A stretch of 64,000 nt of DNA from Paludibacter sp. (GTDB lineage Bacteria; Bacteroidota; Bacteroidia; Bacteroidales; Paludibacteraceae). This document shows positions 43,576 through 53,571 of the stretch, piece by piece. Location: the NCBI RefSeq assembly GCF_009712605.1, contig NZ_WASO01000015.1:434001-498000 (forward strand), given 5' to 3'. The translations under genes and the position numbers were made by a program. The notes below the pieces were generated by a model. It ran no database searches, was not told the DNA's origin, and was given only the letters and a program-made list of their open reading frames with translations. Each line of letters opens with the position of its first letter. Positions within the stretch are counted from its first letter, which is position 1.

Positions 43576-46575
43576 ATGAGAAAAACAATGACTTTGCTAT
43601 GCCTATTCATAGGCATATGTTGGGCCTCGGCTCAAACAAAGATTACTGGTACTGTGGTTTCTGCTGATGACGGGCAGCCTGTTATTGGTGCTACTGTAGT
43701 AGCAAAAGGAACTTCTGTGGGTACTGTAACCAATGTTGATGGAGCTTTTTCTATCAACGTTCCTTCCGGTGCTAAAACACTGGTATTTTCCTACGTTGGG
43801 ATGGTTGCGACAGAAGCTGCACCTCAAAACGGAATGAAAATAATACTGAAGTCGGATACAAAGCAAATGAAAGAAGTTGTAGTAACTGCTTTAGGTATTA
43901 AACGCGATAAAAAGACTCTTACCTATGCGTCTCAGCAGGTTGGTGGCGACGAACTCAAAAAAGCTTCCGATATGAACTTCATGGATGCTTTGAGTGGAAA
44001 AGCTGCAGGTATCGATATTAAGACAAGCAGTTCCGGGGCCGGCGGTTCAACCAAAGCCGTGTTGAGAGGGAATAAATCTATTTCAGGTCTTAGCGAACCC
44101 CTTTACGTTATTGACGGTATCCCAATGGTAAATAACAAGCATGACCAGCCGGGTTCATACGGAGGAACAGATACTGGTGATGGTTTGTCTCAGATTAACC
44201 CCGACGATATTGAAAGCATCAACATTCTGAAAGGAGCTAATGCTTCTATTCTTTATGGTAGCCAGGGTGCTAATGGTGTTGTTTTGATTACAACCAAAAA
44301 GGGAAAAGCAGACAAAGTGAGTGTTAGTTTCAGCTCAAGTACGATTTTTGAAAATGTATCTCAGTTACCTAAACTGCAATATACATATGGTGCTGTAAAT
44401 GGTTCTGATTATAGCTGGTCAACTACAAAAAGCGATAGCTATCAGAAAGATTATGTGAAAAATTTCTTCCAAACAGGCGTAAATACCATCAATTCAGTTT
44501 CAGTTACTGGCGGTAATGCTAAGACACAGGTATACTTCTCTTATGCAAATACTTATGCTAAAGGAACTATGCCTACCAACTCATATGTAAAAAACAACTT
44601 TACATTTAATTCTTCTACTAAATTGTTGAATGATAAATTGACTCTGAGCTCAGGTGTCATTTTTGCTCAGGAAAAGACTAAAAACAGACCGGGCGCAGGT
44701 TATTATGACAACCCGTTAACAGGTTTGTACCTTTTCCCTCGCGAACGCGATTTCAACTATTACAAGACAAATTACGCTAAGTTCAATTCAGACAGAAACT
44801 TGAATGTAATGAACTGGTTCTCTTCTGAAGAAAAAGAAAACAATCCCTACTGGATTCTTAATGAAGATTCAAAACTTGATCAAACAAAGCGTGTAATCGC
44901 TAATATGAAAGCAAGCTATGAGATAAACAAACACCTGAAATTGGAAGTTCGTGGTAATATTGACTATGCTGATAAGCTGCAAGATTATCGTTTAGCAGCC
45001 GGAGGTAACTCTGTTTCAGTAAAACCGACAGGCAGCTGGACTTATGCCAATTATAACGACCAGGCATTATATACGGATGGAATTGTAAGTTACAACAATA
45101 CATTTGGTAAGCTGAGTGTAACCGCTTTAGCGGGGTTGGCTTATCAAAACAACACTTTTAGCAATGGTATTTCTGCAAATTCTAACGCAGGTGATGGCTT
45201 GATTTTCCCGAATTTCTTTGCATTACAAAATCTTCCTGCTGCAGCAATTGTACAAAATACAATTGACAGATCAATCAAAGAAGGTGCTTTTGCTAATGTT
45301 CAGTTAGGATATAAGGATATGTTGTATTTAGATTTATCTGGTAGAAATGACTGGGCTTCGACTCTCTCATTAACTCCAAATGATTCTTATTTCTATCCTG
45401 CAGTAGGTCTTACCGGTATTATTAGCCAAATGGTCAAATTACCGGAAGCAATTTCTTTTGCTAAAGTACGTGCTTCTTGGTCTAATACTGCAAATGATGT
45501 GCCTTTCAATAAAATTGAAAAATGGTATACAGTAGCCAACAAAACAGGTGGAACAACAGCTCCTACTTATGCTCCATTCAACAATGCTAAACCGGAAATG
45601 ATAACAAGTAACGAAGTTGGTGCTGAAATGAGATTTTTGAGCGGTCGTATTGGTATGGAAGCAACATACTATTATGATGTAAGCAAAAACCAATTTGTTC
45701 AGGTTTCGGCTCCGTCAGGTTCAGGCTATGATTATCAGTTCCTGAATGTAGGAAAATTAGTAAACAAAGGATTTGAATTGACTCTTGATGCAGAACCTAT
45801 TAAGTCAAGAACTTTTGGTTGGAAAACATCCGTCAACTATTCAATGAATACGAATAAAATTGAAGAGTTAATTGCTTCAGACCCTAATTATGCAATAGGT
45901 AGTAATGATGAAGGTTTTAAGACTATTCTTAAAGCAGGCGGTTCTTTCAATGACCTTTATGTATATCATTTCGCTCGCAATAGCGCAGGTCAGATCATTT
46001 TAGATGCAAATGGCAAACCAACTGCAGAAGGAACACAGACTTATGCAGGAAACGTAAACTCAAAATGGAATTTGGGATGGAACAACTCCGTTTCATATAA
46101 AGACTTCTTTTTGAGTATGCTTGTAACCGGTAAATTTGGCGGCGTTTGTATCTCTAAAACACAAGCATTCCTTGATTCTTATGGAGTAAGTAAAACTACT
46201 GGTGATGCCAGAGATTTAGGTTATGTTGCCGTTAATGCAATTCAGGGAACTACTGCTGTTAATCAGGTCGATCCCGTAAAATACTATTCAGTAGTAGGTG
46301 ATAGAAACGGCATCATGGAGCCTTATGTATATTCCAGGACAAATGTTCGTTTGTCACAGCTCTCAATCGGCTACAATATTAATGTTAAGAAACTTCACTT
46401 GCCATTGCAGGATGCTTCAGTATCTTTAGTAGGTAGAGATTTGTTCTTCTTCTACAAAAAAGCTCCATACGATCCGGAAAGTGCGATGAGCACAAGCAAT
46501 TCGATGCAGTCTAATGAAGTCTTCAGTATGCCGGCATCACGGTATTATGGAATCAACTTGAAGGTTAATTTCTAA
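43576..46575 (+). CDS. SusC/RagA family TonB-dependent transporter, pair 1
   Basis: A 999-residue outer-membrane glycan importer. A short signal peptide (about 1-19, ending ASAQ) leads directly to the carboxypeptidase-regulatory-like domain (TKITGTVVSADDGQPVIGAT), then KEVVVTALGIKRDKKTLTYA, the plug and barrel, ending LKVNF. It has no STN domain. It is clearly paralogous to the SusC at 48656 (shared VVVTAL.IKRDKK, SGAGGSTK, INPD.IESI.ILKGANA). The coding sequence is noticeably AT-rich with T/A-ending codons compared with the genes at 31-40 kb, as in highly expressed genes or another origin. Confidence 0.94.
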   Translation: MRKTMTLLCLFIGICWASAQTKITGTVVSADDGQPVIGATVVAKGTSVGTVTNVDGAFSINVPSGAKTLVFSYVGMVATEAAPQNGMKIILKSDTKQMKEVVVTALGIKRDKKTLTYASQQVGGDELKKASDMNFMDALSGKAAGIDIKTSSSGAGGSTKAVLRGNKSISGLSEPLYVIDGIPMVNNKHDQPGSYGGTDTGDGLSQINPDDIESINILKGANASILYGSQGANGVVLITTKKGKADKVSVSFSSSTIFENVSQLPKLQYTYGAVNGSDYSWSTTKSDSYQKDYVKNFFQTGVNTINSVSVTGGNAKTQVYFSYANTYAKGTMPTNSYVKNNFTFNSSTKLLNDKLTLSSGVIFAQEKTKNRPGAGYYDNPLTGLYLFPRERDFNYYKTNYAKFNSDRNLNVMNWFSSEEKENNPYWILNEDSKLDQTKRVIANMKASYEINKHLKLEVRGNIDYADKLQDYRLAAGGNSVSVKPTGSWTYANYNDQALYTDGIVSYNNTFGKLSVTALAGLAYQNNTFSNGISANSNAGDGLIFPNFFALQNLPAAAIVQNTIDRSIKEGAFANVQLGYKDMLYLDLSGRNDWASTLSLTPNDSYFYPAVGLTGIISQMVKLPEAISFAKVRASWSNTANDVPFNKIEKWYTVANKTGGTTAPTYAPFNNAKPEMITSNEVGAEMRFLSGRIGMEATYYYDVSKNQFVQVSAPSGSGYDYQFLNVGKLVNKGFELTLDAEPIKSRTFGWKTSVNYSMNTNKIEELIASDPNYAIGSNDEGFKTILKAGGSFNDLYVYHFARNSAGQIILDANGKPTAEGTQTYAGNVNSKWNLGWNNSVSYKDFFLSMLVTGKFGGVCISKTQAFLDSYGVSKTTGDARDLGYVAVNAIQGTTAVNQVDPVKYYSVVGDRNGIMEPYVYSRTNVRLSQLSIGYNINVKKLHLPLQDASVSLVGRDLFFFYKKAPYDPESAMSTSNSMQSNEVFSMPASRYYGINLKVNF

Positions 46576-46595
46576 CATTTAAAATGTACAATTTT

Positions 46596-48164
46596 ATGAA
46601 AAAAATAATATTTTCAGCATTTATGTTGGTTTCTCTGGTTGCTTGTACCGGCAACTTTGTGACAGAGAATGAAAACCCGTATACGCTTTCAGAGCAAATG
46701 CTAACTCAGGATAATAATTTATTGGGCTCTCCTTTTTCCAGCATACTTTCTAACTTATCTGGCTTTCAGGTTGATGATAATTTGTTAAACGATTGCTTTG
46801 CCCGTCAAATGGCAACCGGAACTCCTTTTGCCAGTGGAATTAATAATACCACTTATTATCCTACTTGGAATACTTTCTGGAGTGAAAGAGCATATACAGT
46901 TATGTCTGCAACTAAGAAAGTGATTGAAAATGCCAAGAAATATAATTTGCCAATGTTTGCAGACTGGGCAAAATTAGCACGTGTCTTGGTTATGTCTAAA
47001 GCAACTGCTATTTATGGTCCGCTTATCTATTCTAAATATGGAACTCAGGGTTCAACTGTTCTTTATGATAAAGAATCGGATTTGTATAACACTTTCTTTG
47101 CTCAGTTAGATACTATTCAGGCTGATTTCAAGGCTAACAGTGCTTACACTGGTTTCAAAAAATTCGATGCCAGCTATAATGGAGATATTCCAAGCTGGAT
47201 GAGACTAGTTAATTCATTGCGTTTGAGACTGGCTATCCGTTTAGCAAAAGTGGCACCGGCTTTAGCAAAAACTCAGGGTGAAAAAGCACTCGCTGATGCA
47301 GCCGGTCTGATTACAGATAACAAATATAATTTTACCACCAGCTTAAATGGAAGTAAATTGCCGCTTGCTACCATTTGTTTCGATTGGGATGATACTCGCA
47401 TGGATGCTGCAATGGAATCATTCCTCGTTGGGTTGAATGATGGACGTATTGCTAAATATTTCCAACCAGCTGCTGATAATACTTTATATTCTGATCATCC
47501 TTCATATCCTTACAAGGGTATTCGTAATGGCGCTTATCTTGATAGCAAAGGCCAGCATATCAATTTCTCTAAAATTAATGCCAGCTTCAGTTCTGTAACT
47601 TACAGAAAGCACTTTACTGCTGCTGAAACCTATTTCTTGATGGCAGAAGCTGCGTTAAGAGGTTGGGCTGGCGCAGGTGATGCTAAAACTGATTATGAAA
47701 CAGGTGTTAAACTGTCGTTTTCTGATTGGGGCGCAGGTGGTGTAGATGCATACCTTGCTGATGCAACAAGCACTCCTATCAATTATATCGACCCAAAAGA
47801 CAGCAGAAATAGTTTTACCACTCGTTCAACTGTGACCGTGGCATGGAATAATGCAGATCCTATTGAATTGAAATTGGAAAAAATTATTACTCAAAAGTGG
47901 ATTAATACATTTACCAATTCACTCGAAGCATGGGTTGATATGCGTAGAACCGGTTATCCTAAATTGCCTTTCAATGCTAAAAATGACAGCAATGATACAT
48001 GGGGAACAATTGGCGCTACCGATTTCATCAAACGTATGCCGTTTGTAGATAGTGAAAGAACAAGTAATGCAGCTGGTGTTGCCGATGCAATTACAAAGCT
48101 TGGTGGCCCGGATAAAATTTCTACCCGTTTGTGGTGGGATACCGGAGCAGCCTCAAACTTCTAA
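46596..48164 (+). CDS. SusD-like lipoprotein, pair 1
   Basis: A predicted 522-residue surface lipoprotein of the SusD-like_2 kind. I chose the ATG at 46596 (MKKIIFSAFM), which gives a clean lipoprotein signal with LVAC and Cys17; an ATG four codons earlier (46584) is possible. Hallmarks are FVTENENPYTLSEQMLTQDN near the N-terminus, RLVNSLRLRLAIRLAKVAPA, YFLMAEAALRGWAGAGDA and the end RLWWDTGAASNF. It lies 20 bases after its SusC and shares the AT-rich codon use. Paralogous to the SusD-like protein at 51963. Confidence 0.92.
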   Translation: MKKIIFSAFMLVSLVACTGNFVTENENPYTLSEQMLTQDNNLLGSPFSSILSNLSGFQVDDNLLNDCFARQMATGTPFASGINNTTYYPTWNTFWSERAYTVMSATKKVIENAKKYNLPMFADWAKLARVLVMSKATAIYGPLIYSKYGTQGSTVLYDKESDLYNTFFAQLDTIQADFKANSAYTGFKKFDASYNGDIPSWMRLVNSLRLRLAIRLAKVAPALAKTQGEKALADAAGLITDNKYNFTTSLNGSKLPLATICFDWDDTRMDAAMESFLVGLNDGRIAKYFQPAADNTLYSDHPSYPYKGIRNGAYLDSKGQHINFSKINASFSSVTYRKHFTAAETYFLMAEAALRGWAGAGDAKTDYETGVKLSFSDWGAGGVDAYLADATSTPINYIDPKDSRNSFTTRSTVTVAWNNADPIELKLEKIITQKWINTFTNSLEAWVDMRRTGYPKLPFNAKNDSNDTWGTIGATDFIKRMPFVDSERTSNAAGVADAITKLGGPDKISTRLWWDTGAASNF

Positions 48165-48440
48165 TTCAAAAAAATGAGTGCACTTCCTTTTATGGGAGTG
48201 GACTCTTCTTAAAGGTCTATTCTGTGTAAACCTATGAATTAATATAGTATAGCTGACAGATTTAGGAACAAATACCCATCATTTATCTCGTATAGTCTGT
48301 TGGTAAATATATTTTTCTCGCTAATTGAAAGTGCTGATGAATCCTCATCTATGTGTTGTTGATTGTGTGTAGAGTAATGAGGATGTGTTGATGGAGAGTA
48401 TAGCCAGAGAGAAAGAAAAGCATGCAGGATAGATTTTCAT

Positions 48441-48469
48441 GCCCTTTCGCAATTTATTTGCGGAAGGGC
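48441..48469 (+). terminator. Terminator-like hairpin
   Basis: GCCCTTTCGC (48441-48450) pairs with GCGGAAGGGC (48460-48469) over 10 positions with one G-T pair and a 9-base loop. The following bases are T/A-rich (TATTTAAGTAAAAAA). It likely ends transcription from the first SusC/SusD pair. Confidence 0.55.
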
Positions 48470-48620
48470 TATTTAAGTAAAAAAACAGATGTTTTTTATC
48501 TCTGTTGATATTCAATGAGTTGTATATTGATAACCGAGTGTTGGTGAAAACGAGATGATTATAAAGGAAACGCAATTCAATAAAACGACTTCCCGATCAG
48601 ATAAGTAAAAGTATTCGTAC

Positions 48621-48628
48621 TATATTTG
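48621..48628 (+). promoter_or_regulatory. -7 promoter element for SusC pair 2
   Basis: TATATTTG followed by C is an exact TAnnTTTG element 28 bases before the ATG at 48656. No TTTG lies at the -33 position, so it may instead need an alternative sigma factor or activator. Confidence 0.45.
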
Positions 48629-48655
48629 CTTAATAATCTACACTAACCCAAAACG

Positions 48656-51600
48656 ATGAAGCGTTTATTGATATTAGCTGTGATTTGTTACTCAACTGTG
48701 GTATTCGCCCAGGTTAAAAAAGTGACCATAACTCTTCAAAATGCCACTGTAAAAACAGCATTGGAAGTCTTACAAAAACAAACAGATCTTTCTCTGTGGT
48801 TCAATACCCGTGATGTAGATCTGAATAAGAGTGTGTCTGTGAAGTTACAGTCAAAATCAATAGACGAGGCGCTCGACGCTATACTTGCCGGTCAGCAGGT
48901 TTGTTATGAACTGAAGTCTGATCATATAGTCATTACCAGAAAAACTAATTTTAGCCTGTCGCAACAAAACCAGACTACCACAGTAGATCGAAAAGTGAAT
49001 GGTACTGTTACTGATGAAAACGGCCAACCGATGCAGAACGTAGTAGTGAGAGAGAGACGGTCCCGGGTTGGAACTATTACCGACGAAAACGGGCGATTTT
49101 CACTCAATATCCCGGCAGATACAAAAACGTTACAATTCTCATGTCTGGGAATGTTACCTTTGGAGTTACCTGCATATAATGGCATGAAAGTGCAAATGCA
49201 ACAAGATGACCGCGAAATGGGTGAAGTAGTAGTAACTGCATTAGATATTAAAAGAGATAAAAAATCGCTTCCTTATTCATCTCAATCTATTGACGCGGAT
49301 GAAATATCAAAAGGGAGAGATATGAATTTGGCTTCAAGCCTGAGTGGAACAGTATCAGGTATTAACTTATTGCAAAGTGAATCGGGAGCCGGAGGTTCAA
49401 CCAAAATTACTTTAAGAGGACCCAAAAACATTACATCAACCAACCAGCCTCTCTTTGTCATTGACGGGGTTCCGGTATCTAATTACCAGACATCAGATCC
49501 GTATGGATTTTATTCCGGTCGTGACAGTGGTGATGGATTATCCAATATAAATCCTGACGAAATTGAAAGCATGACCATACTGAAAGGTGCAAATGCGGCG
49601 GCTCTTTATGGTAGTCAGGGCTCAAACGGAGTAATTCTGATTACCACAAAAAAAGGGATAGCAGGGAATACTAAAATTACCTTGAATTCGGGTGTTAAGT
49701 TTACATCTGTTTCAGAATATCCTCAGTTACAGTATGAATATGGACAAACGTCATTGGGTGCGGATGACAGCTGGGGCGCAAAAGGGAATTACAAGAATAT
49801 AATCAAAGATTTTTTTAATACAGGAACCACGATTCAAAACAGTATTGCTTTGAGCGGAGGTAACGACAGAATGACGACTTATTTTTCTTATGGCAATGCT
49901 TTCTCCTCGGGCGTAATGCCTACCAACAGCTATGCGAAGAACAATGTCAGTTTCCGTCAAACTTCGGCATTCCTCGAAAACCGGCTCTCGGTTTCGTCAA
50001 ATGTGATGCTGACAACCGAAAGCCTTCATAATACTATATTGAACGGGTATTACTGGAATCCTCTTTTGGGATTGTATAATTTTCCCAGGGGACTCGACTT
50101 TACATATTACAAGAACAATTATCAGAAACTAAATACTACCCGTAATATAATGGCTCAAAACTGGCCGATAACGGGTAATGCAGAAGGAGAGATGAATCCT
50201 TACTGGATATTGAACAATGATCCGGATGATACAAAAACGAAACGTATAATAGGTAATGTTACTCTGAAATATAATCTGATGAAGGGGGTGACAATCTCAG
50301 CACGTGGTAACTATGATTATACTAATCAGCTGTATGAAATGAAGGCGAAAGCTACTTCCAGTCCTGTGTTGGTGAGTGACAACGGCCGTTATATTTACTC
50401 AAATCTCGACAGTTGGCAAGCGTACGGAGATGTTTTACTGACATTTGATAACCCGATTTCAAAAAATATTGACCTTCATGCTGTATTAGGTGCAGCGTAT
50501 CAGAAAAAAGTAGTGGGTGATGGTCTTTATATAGATAGCAATGTTTACGGACTGACTATCGTCAATAATTTTACAATACAAAACATAGCATCTCTATTAG
50601 CATTTAATAACTCCCAAACGATTTCATCACGGATTGCTAAAGAATCGGTTTTTGGAAATATATCACTGGGTTACAAAGGATTGCTGTATTTAGATTTGTC
50701 CGGGCGTAACGACTGGGCTTCATCATTGGCGTTTACAGGACATCTGGCTTATTTTTACCCTTCAGTCGGAGTGTCTTTGATCATGAGTCAGATGCTAAGG
50801 TTGCCTAAATTTGTTAGTTTTGCTAAGTTAAGAGCTTCATTTGCAGAAGTCAGTAACGAAATCCCGTCGTTTATGACCAACGTGACCGGTAGTGTTTCTT
50901 CCAACGGCTATACCGGTAGTTTTGTGAAGTCGTTTACGGAACTAAAGCCTGAAATGTCTGATAATTATGAAGCCGGCTTGGAACTCAGACTGTTTAGTAA
51001 CCGGTTGGGTATAGACTTTACTTGTTATCAGATTGAAAACCGAGATCAGTATCTGCAATTGCAGGCGCCATCGGGGTCTGGATATACAGCATATTATGTC
51101 AATGCAGGAAATGTTCGAACGAAGGGAGTTGAGATTGCTATGACAGCAACGCCGGTATCAAACAAAACGTTTATCTGGAACTCGATTGTGAATTTTAGTT
51201 CGAACCATAATAAAATCACAACATTGGGTAATCAGTTAACCGGCTATTATACCATTCCTGGGGGAGGAGAGGGTTATGATATGAAGGTAGTGACCGGAGG
51301 CTCGATGGGAGATCTTTATACATTTGCATATGTTCGTGATGCGAAAGGCAATATTGTGCTTGACGATCGTCATGTGCCGGTCAAAACAACTATAGAAAAA
51401 AAAGTAGGGAATGCGAATCCGGCCTGGATGTTGGGATGGAATAATAAGTTTGCATATAAGAATATTCAGTTTAGTTTTATTGTCGATGGTAAGTTTGGCG
51501 GTAAGTATATTTCAATGACACAGGCTTATCTTGATCGCAATGGAGTTACCAAGGTTACTGCGGATGCCAGAAATGCGGGAGGAGTTTATGTGTCAGGAGT

Positions 51601-51943
51601 AATGACCGATGGAACGCCCTGGTCGGGGATGGTTGATGCGAAGGAATATTATACGGGAACGGCAGGTCGCGGAGGTATAATGGAGCAATACGTTTATGAC
51701 GCTACTAATGTACGTTTGCGTCAGGCTGCGTTAGGATATACATTTAGCTTTAATAAGGCAAAAAACCGATGGTTCAAAGATCTTACACTTTCATTGATTA
51801 CATCGAACCTGTTCTTCTTTTACAAAAAGGCACCCGGGAATCCCAACATGACAATCAGTACGGGTAATGGAACACAGGCTGTGGAAAATTTCGGATTGCC
51901 TCCTGTAAGAAGCTATGCATTTAATCTTAAACTGAACATGTAA
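48656..51943 (+). CDS. SusC family transporter with N-terminal STN signalling domain, pair 2
   Basis: A 1095-residue TonB-dependent transporter. After the signal peptide (about 1-18, ending VFAQ), residues about 19-100 form an STN (secretin/TonB short N-terminal) domain (KVTITLQNATVKTALEVLQK, SIDEALDAILAGQQVCYELK, HIVITRK). A carboxypeptidase-regulatory-like domain follows (about 113-180), then the plug and barrel. STN domains contact the periplasmic part of FecR anti-sigma factors and pass on the signal of ligand uptake. The sigma/FecR pair at 41210-43310 is the obvious partner. It shares most landmarks with the SusC at 43576, which lacks the STN domain. Confidence 0.94.
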   Translation: MKRLLILAVICYSTVVFAQVKKVTITLQNATVKTALEVLQKQTDLSLWFNTRDVDLNKSVSVKLQSKSIDEALDAILAGQQVCYELKSDHIVITRKTNFSLSQQNQTTTVDRKVNGTVTDENGQPMQNVVVRERRSRVGTITDENGRFSLNIPADTKTLQFSCLGMLPLELPAYNGMKVQMQQDDREMGEVVVTALDIKRDKKSLPYSSQSIDADEISKGRDMNLASSLSGTVSGINLLQSESGAGGSTKITLRGPKNITSTNQPLFVIDGVPVSNYQTSDPYGFYSGRDSGDGLSNINPDEIESMTILKGANAAALYGSQGSNGVILITTKKGIAGNTKITLNSGVKFTSVSEYPQLQYEYGQTSLGADDSWGAKGNYKNIIKDFFNTGTTIQNSIALSGGNDRMTTYFSYGNAFSSGVMPTNSYAKNNVSFRQTSAFLENRLSVSSNVMLTTESLHNTILNGYYWNPLLGLYNFPRGLDFTYYKNNYQKLNTTRNIMAQNWPITGNAEGEMNPYWILNNDPDDTKTKRIIGNVTLKYNLMKGVTISARGNYDYTNQLYEMKAKATSSPVLVSDNGRYIYSNLDSWQAYGDVLLTFDNPISKNIDLHAVLGAAYQKKVVGDGLYIDSNVYGLTIVNNFTIQNIASLLAFNNSQTISSRIAKESVFGNISLGYKGLLYLDLSGRNDWASSLAFTGHLAYFYPSVGVSLIMSQMLRLPKFVSFAKLRASFAEVSNEIPSFMTNVTGSVSSNGYTGSFVKSFTELKPEMSDNYEAGLELRLFSNRLGIDFTCYQIENRDQYLQLQAPSGSGYTAYYVNAGNVRTKGVEIAMTATPVSNKTFIWNSIVNFSSNHNKITTLGNQLTGYYTIPGGGEGYDMKVVTGGSMGDLYTFAYVRDAKGNIVLDDRHVPVKTTIEKKVGNANPAWMLGWNNKFAYKNIQFSFIVDGKFGGKYISMTQAYLDRNGVTKVTADARNAGGVYVSGVMTDGTPWSGMVDAKEYYTGTAGRGGIMEQYVYDATNVRLRQAALGYTFSFNKAKNRWFKDLTLSLITSNLFFFYKKAPGNPNMTISTGNGTQAVENFGLPPVRSYAFNLKLNM

Positions 51944-51962
51944 TTGTTGTATTGTGGCAAAA

Positions 51963-53528
51963 ATGCGCAACATATTATTTTTACCCTTGTTGATACTAAT
52001 CCTTGGAAGTTGTACCGGTACTTTTGAGGAGACGAATACCAATCCTTACGGTGTGACGCAGCAGGATTTGTTGCAGGATAATATGATTGTGGGCAATTAT
52101 TTTTATGGTTTACAGCAATATATATATACCATCTACGGAGACCTGCAGGTAGAGCAAAACCTGACCGGAGATGCATTTGCTCAATACATGGTTACTCCGA
52201 CTCCATTTATGTCGAACAGGAACAACCTGACTTATAAATTTGTATGGTATAGCAATCGCTGGAACAACGATTACGCGAACGTAATGCCGATAATTCTCAA
52301 CTTCCAGCGCTTAAAGATAGATAAACAATATCCGAATTTTTATGCATGGGCAACGGTTCTGAAAATTTTTTCCATGCACAGGGTGACAGATGATTATGGG
52401 CCGATTATTTACAGCAATTATGGATCTTCTGATGCTATCATCAATTACGATTCACAACAAAAAGTTTATTACTCGTTCTTCTCAGAACTGGATTCGGCCA
52501 TTAATATGCTCAGTTCATATGCGGGGCAAAGTACAGGCGTTTTCAAAAAGTTTGACCTTGTTTACGGCGGCAATGTGGTGAAATGGATCAGAGCAGCCAA
52601 CTCTCTGCGGCTCCGTCTGGCCATACGTATCTCAAAAGTGGATCCCGCAAAAGCGAAACTTGAAGCTGAAAAAGCTGTGAGTCAGTCTTATGGTGTGATT
52701 GAAGATAACAGTGATAATTTCATGGTGGCTCTCAACAGTTATACACATCCATTATGGACTTTCAGTAATGGGTGGAGCGACTCCCGTATGTGTGCTACGA
52801 TGGGTTCAATTTTGGGTGGATATAAAGATCCCCGTTTGCCCATCTATTTCAGCCCGGCAACCGACGTTTCTATAGCGGGTAAATATGTAGGCATTCGTCA
52901 GGGTATTGACATCCCCTCGAAGAGCACATATGTGGATTTTGCAAGTATCGGTTCCATGTATGAGACAACAAAATATGTGCAGATAATGACCGCTGCTGAA
53001 GTGGCATTCCTTAGAGCAGAAGGAGCTCTGAGAGGATGGAATATGAGGGGGACTGCGGCTTATTTCTATAATCAGGGGATAAACCTGTCTTTAAGCCAAT
53101 ACGGATTGTCAAGTAACTATCCGGTTTACTCGAATGACAGTACAAGTACATTTGCGTCTTACGTTGATCCAAAGAATGCGACAAATAATTTTGCTCCTTC
53201 CAGCAATATTACAATTAAGTGGGATGAGAGTGCAACTCAGGAGCAAAAACTGGAACGGATTATTACCCAAAAATGGATTGCCCTTTTCCCTGACGGGCAG
53301 GAAGCATGGTCCGAATTCCGGCGTACCGGCTATCCGAAACTGTTGCCGGTAGTAGTGAATTATAGCGGAGGAACCATCAGTACCAAAGATTTTGTACGTC
53401 GAACGCCTTATCCCGATGATGAGTACCTGACGAATCCTGATGGAATTGCAGGCGGTCTGCTCTTGCTAGGAGGACCGGATACCGGGGGAACACGTGTGTG
53501 GTGGGATACCGGAGGAGCTAACTTTTGA
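51963..53528 (+). CDS. SusD-like lipoprotein, pair 2
   Basis: A predicted 521-residue surface lipoprotein. The ATG at 51963 (MRNILFLPLL) is preferred over a GTG at 51954; it gives the lipobox LGSC with Cys17. It follows the SusD-like_2 pattern: FEETNTNPYGVTQQDLLQDN, IRAANSLRLRLAIRISKVDP, VAFLRAEGALRGWNMRG and the end RVWWDTGGANF. Paralogous to the pair 1 SusD (46596), with the same start and end motifs. Placed 19 bases after its SusC and 43 bases before the first fucosidase, so import and degradation genes are co-transcribed. Confidence 0.92.
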   Translation: MRNILFLPLLILILGSCTGTFEETNTNPYGVTQQDLLQDNMIVGNYFYGLQQYIYTIYGDLQVEQNLTGDAFAQYMVTPTPFMSNRNNLTYKFVWYSNRWNNDYANVMPIILNFQRLKIDKQYPNFYAWATVLKIFSMHRVTDDYGPIIYSNYGSSDAIINYDSQQKVYYSFFSELDSAINMLSSYAGQSTGVFKKFDLVYGGNVVKWIRAANSLRLRLAIRISKVDPAKAKLEAEKAVSQSYGVIEDNSDNFMVALNSYTHPLWTFSNGWSDSRMCATMGSILGGYKDPRLPIYFSPATDVSIAGKYVGIRQGIDIPSKSTYVDFASIGSMYETTKYVQIMTAAEVAFLRAEGALRGWNMRGTAAYFYNQGINLSLSQYGLSSNYPVYSNDSTSTFASYVDPKNATNNFAPSSNITIKWDESATQEQKLERIITQKWIALFPDGQEAWSEFRRTGYPKLLPVVVNYSGGTISTKDFVRRTPYPDDEYLTNPDGIAGGLLLLGGPDTGGTRVWWDTGGANF

Positions 53529-53571
53529 TGAAACGAGACGATGATTATTAGCTTTTTATTTTGAAATATTT

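Larger units (their letters stand above)
48165..48655. other. Gap between the two SusC/SusD pairs
   Basis: A 491-base non-coding stretch. It starts with an imperfect hairpin near 48178-48203 followed by TCTTCTTA, contains the terminator-like hairpin at 48441-48469 and ends with a promoter box at 48621-48628. The two importer pairs are therefore probably separate transcription units. A 76-codon minus-strand frame here was not accepted. Confidence 0.55.

Noticed and set aside
48345-48575. 76-codon minus-strand frame between the two SusC/SusD pairs
   Set aside because: It crosses a terminator-like hairpin, has no upstream promoter or family pattern, and reads like translated non-coding DNA.
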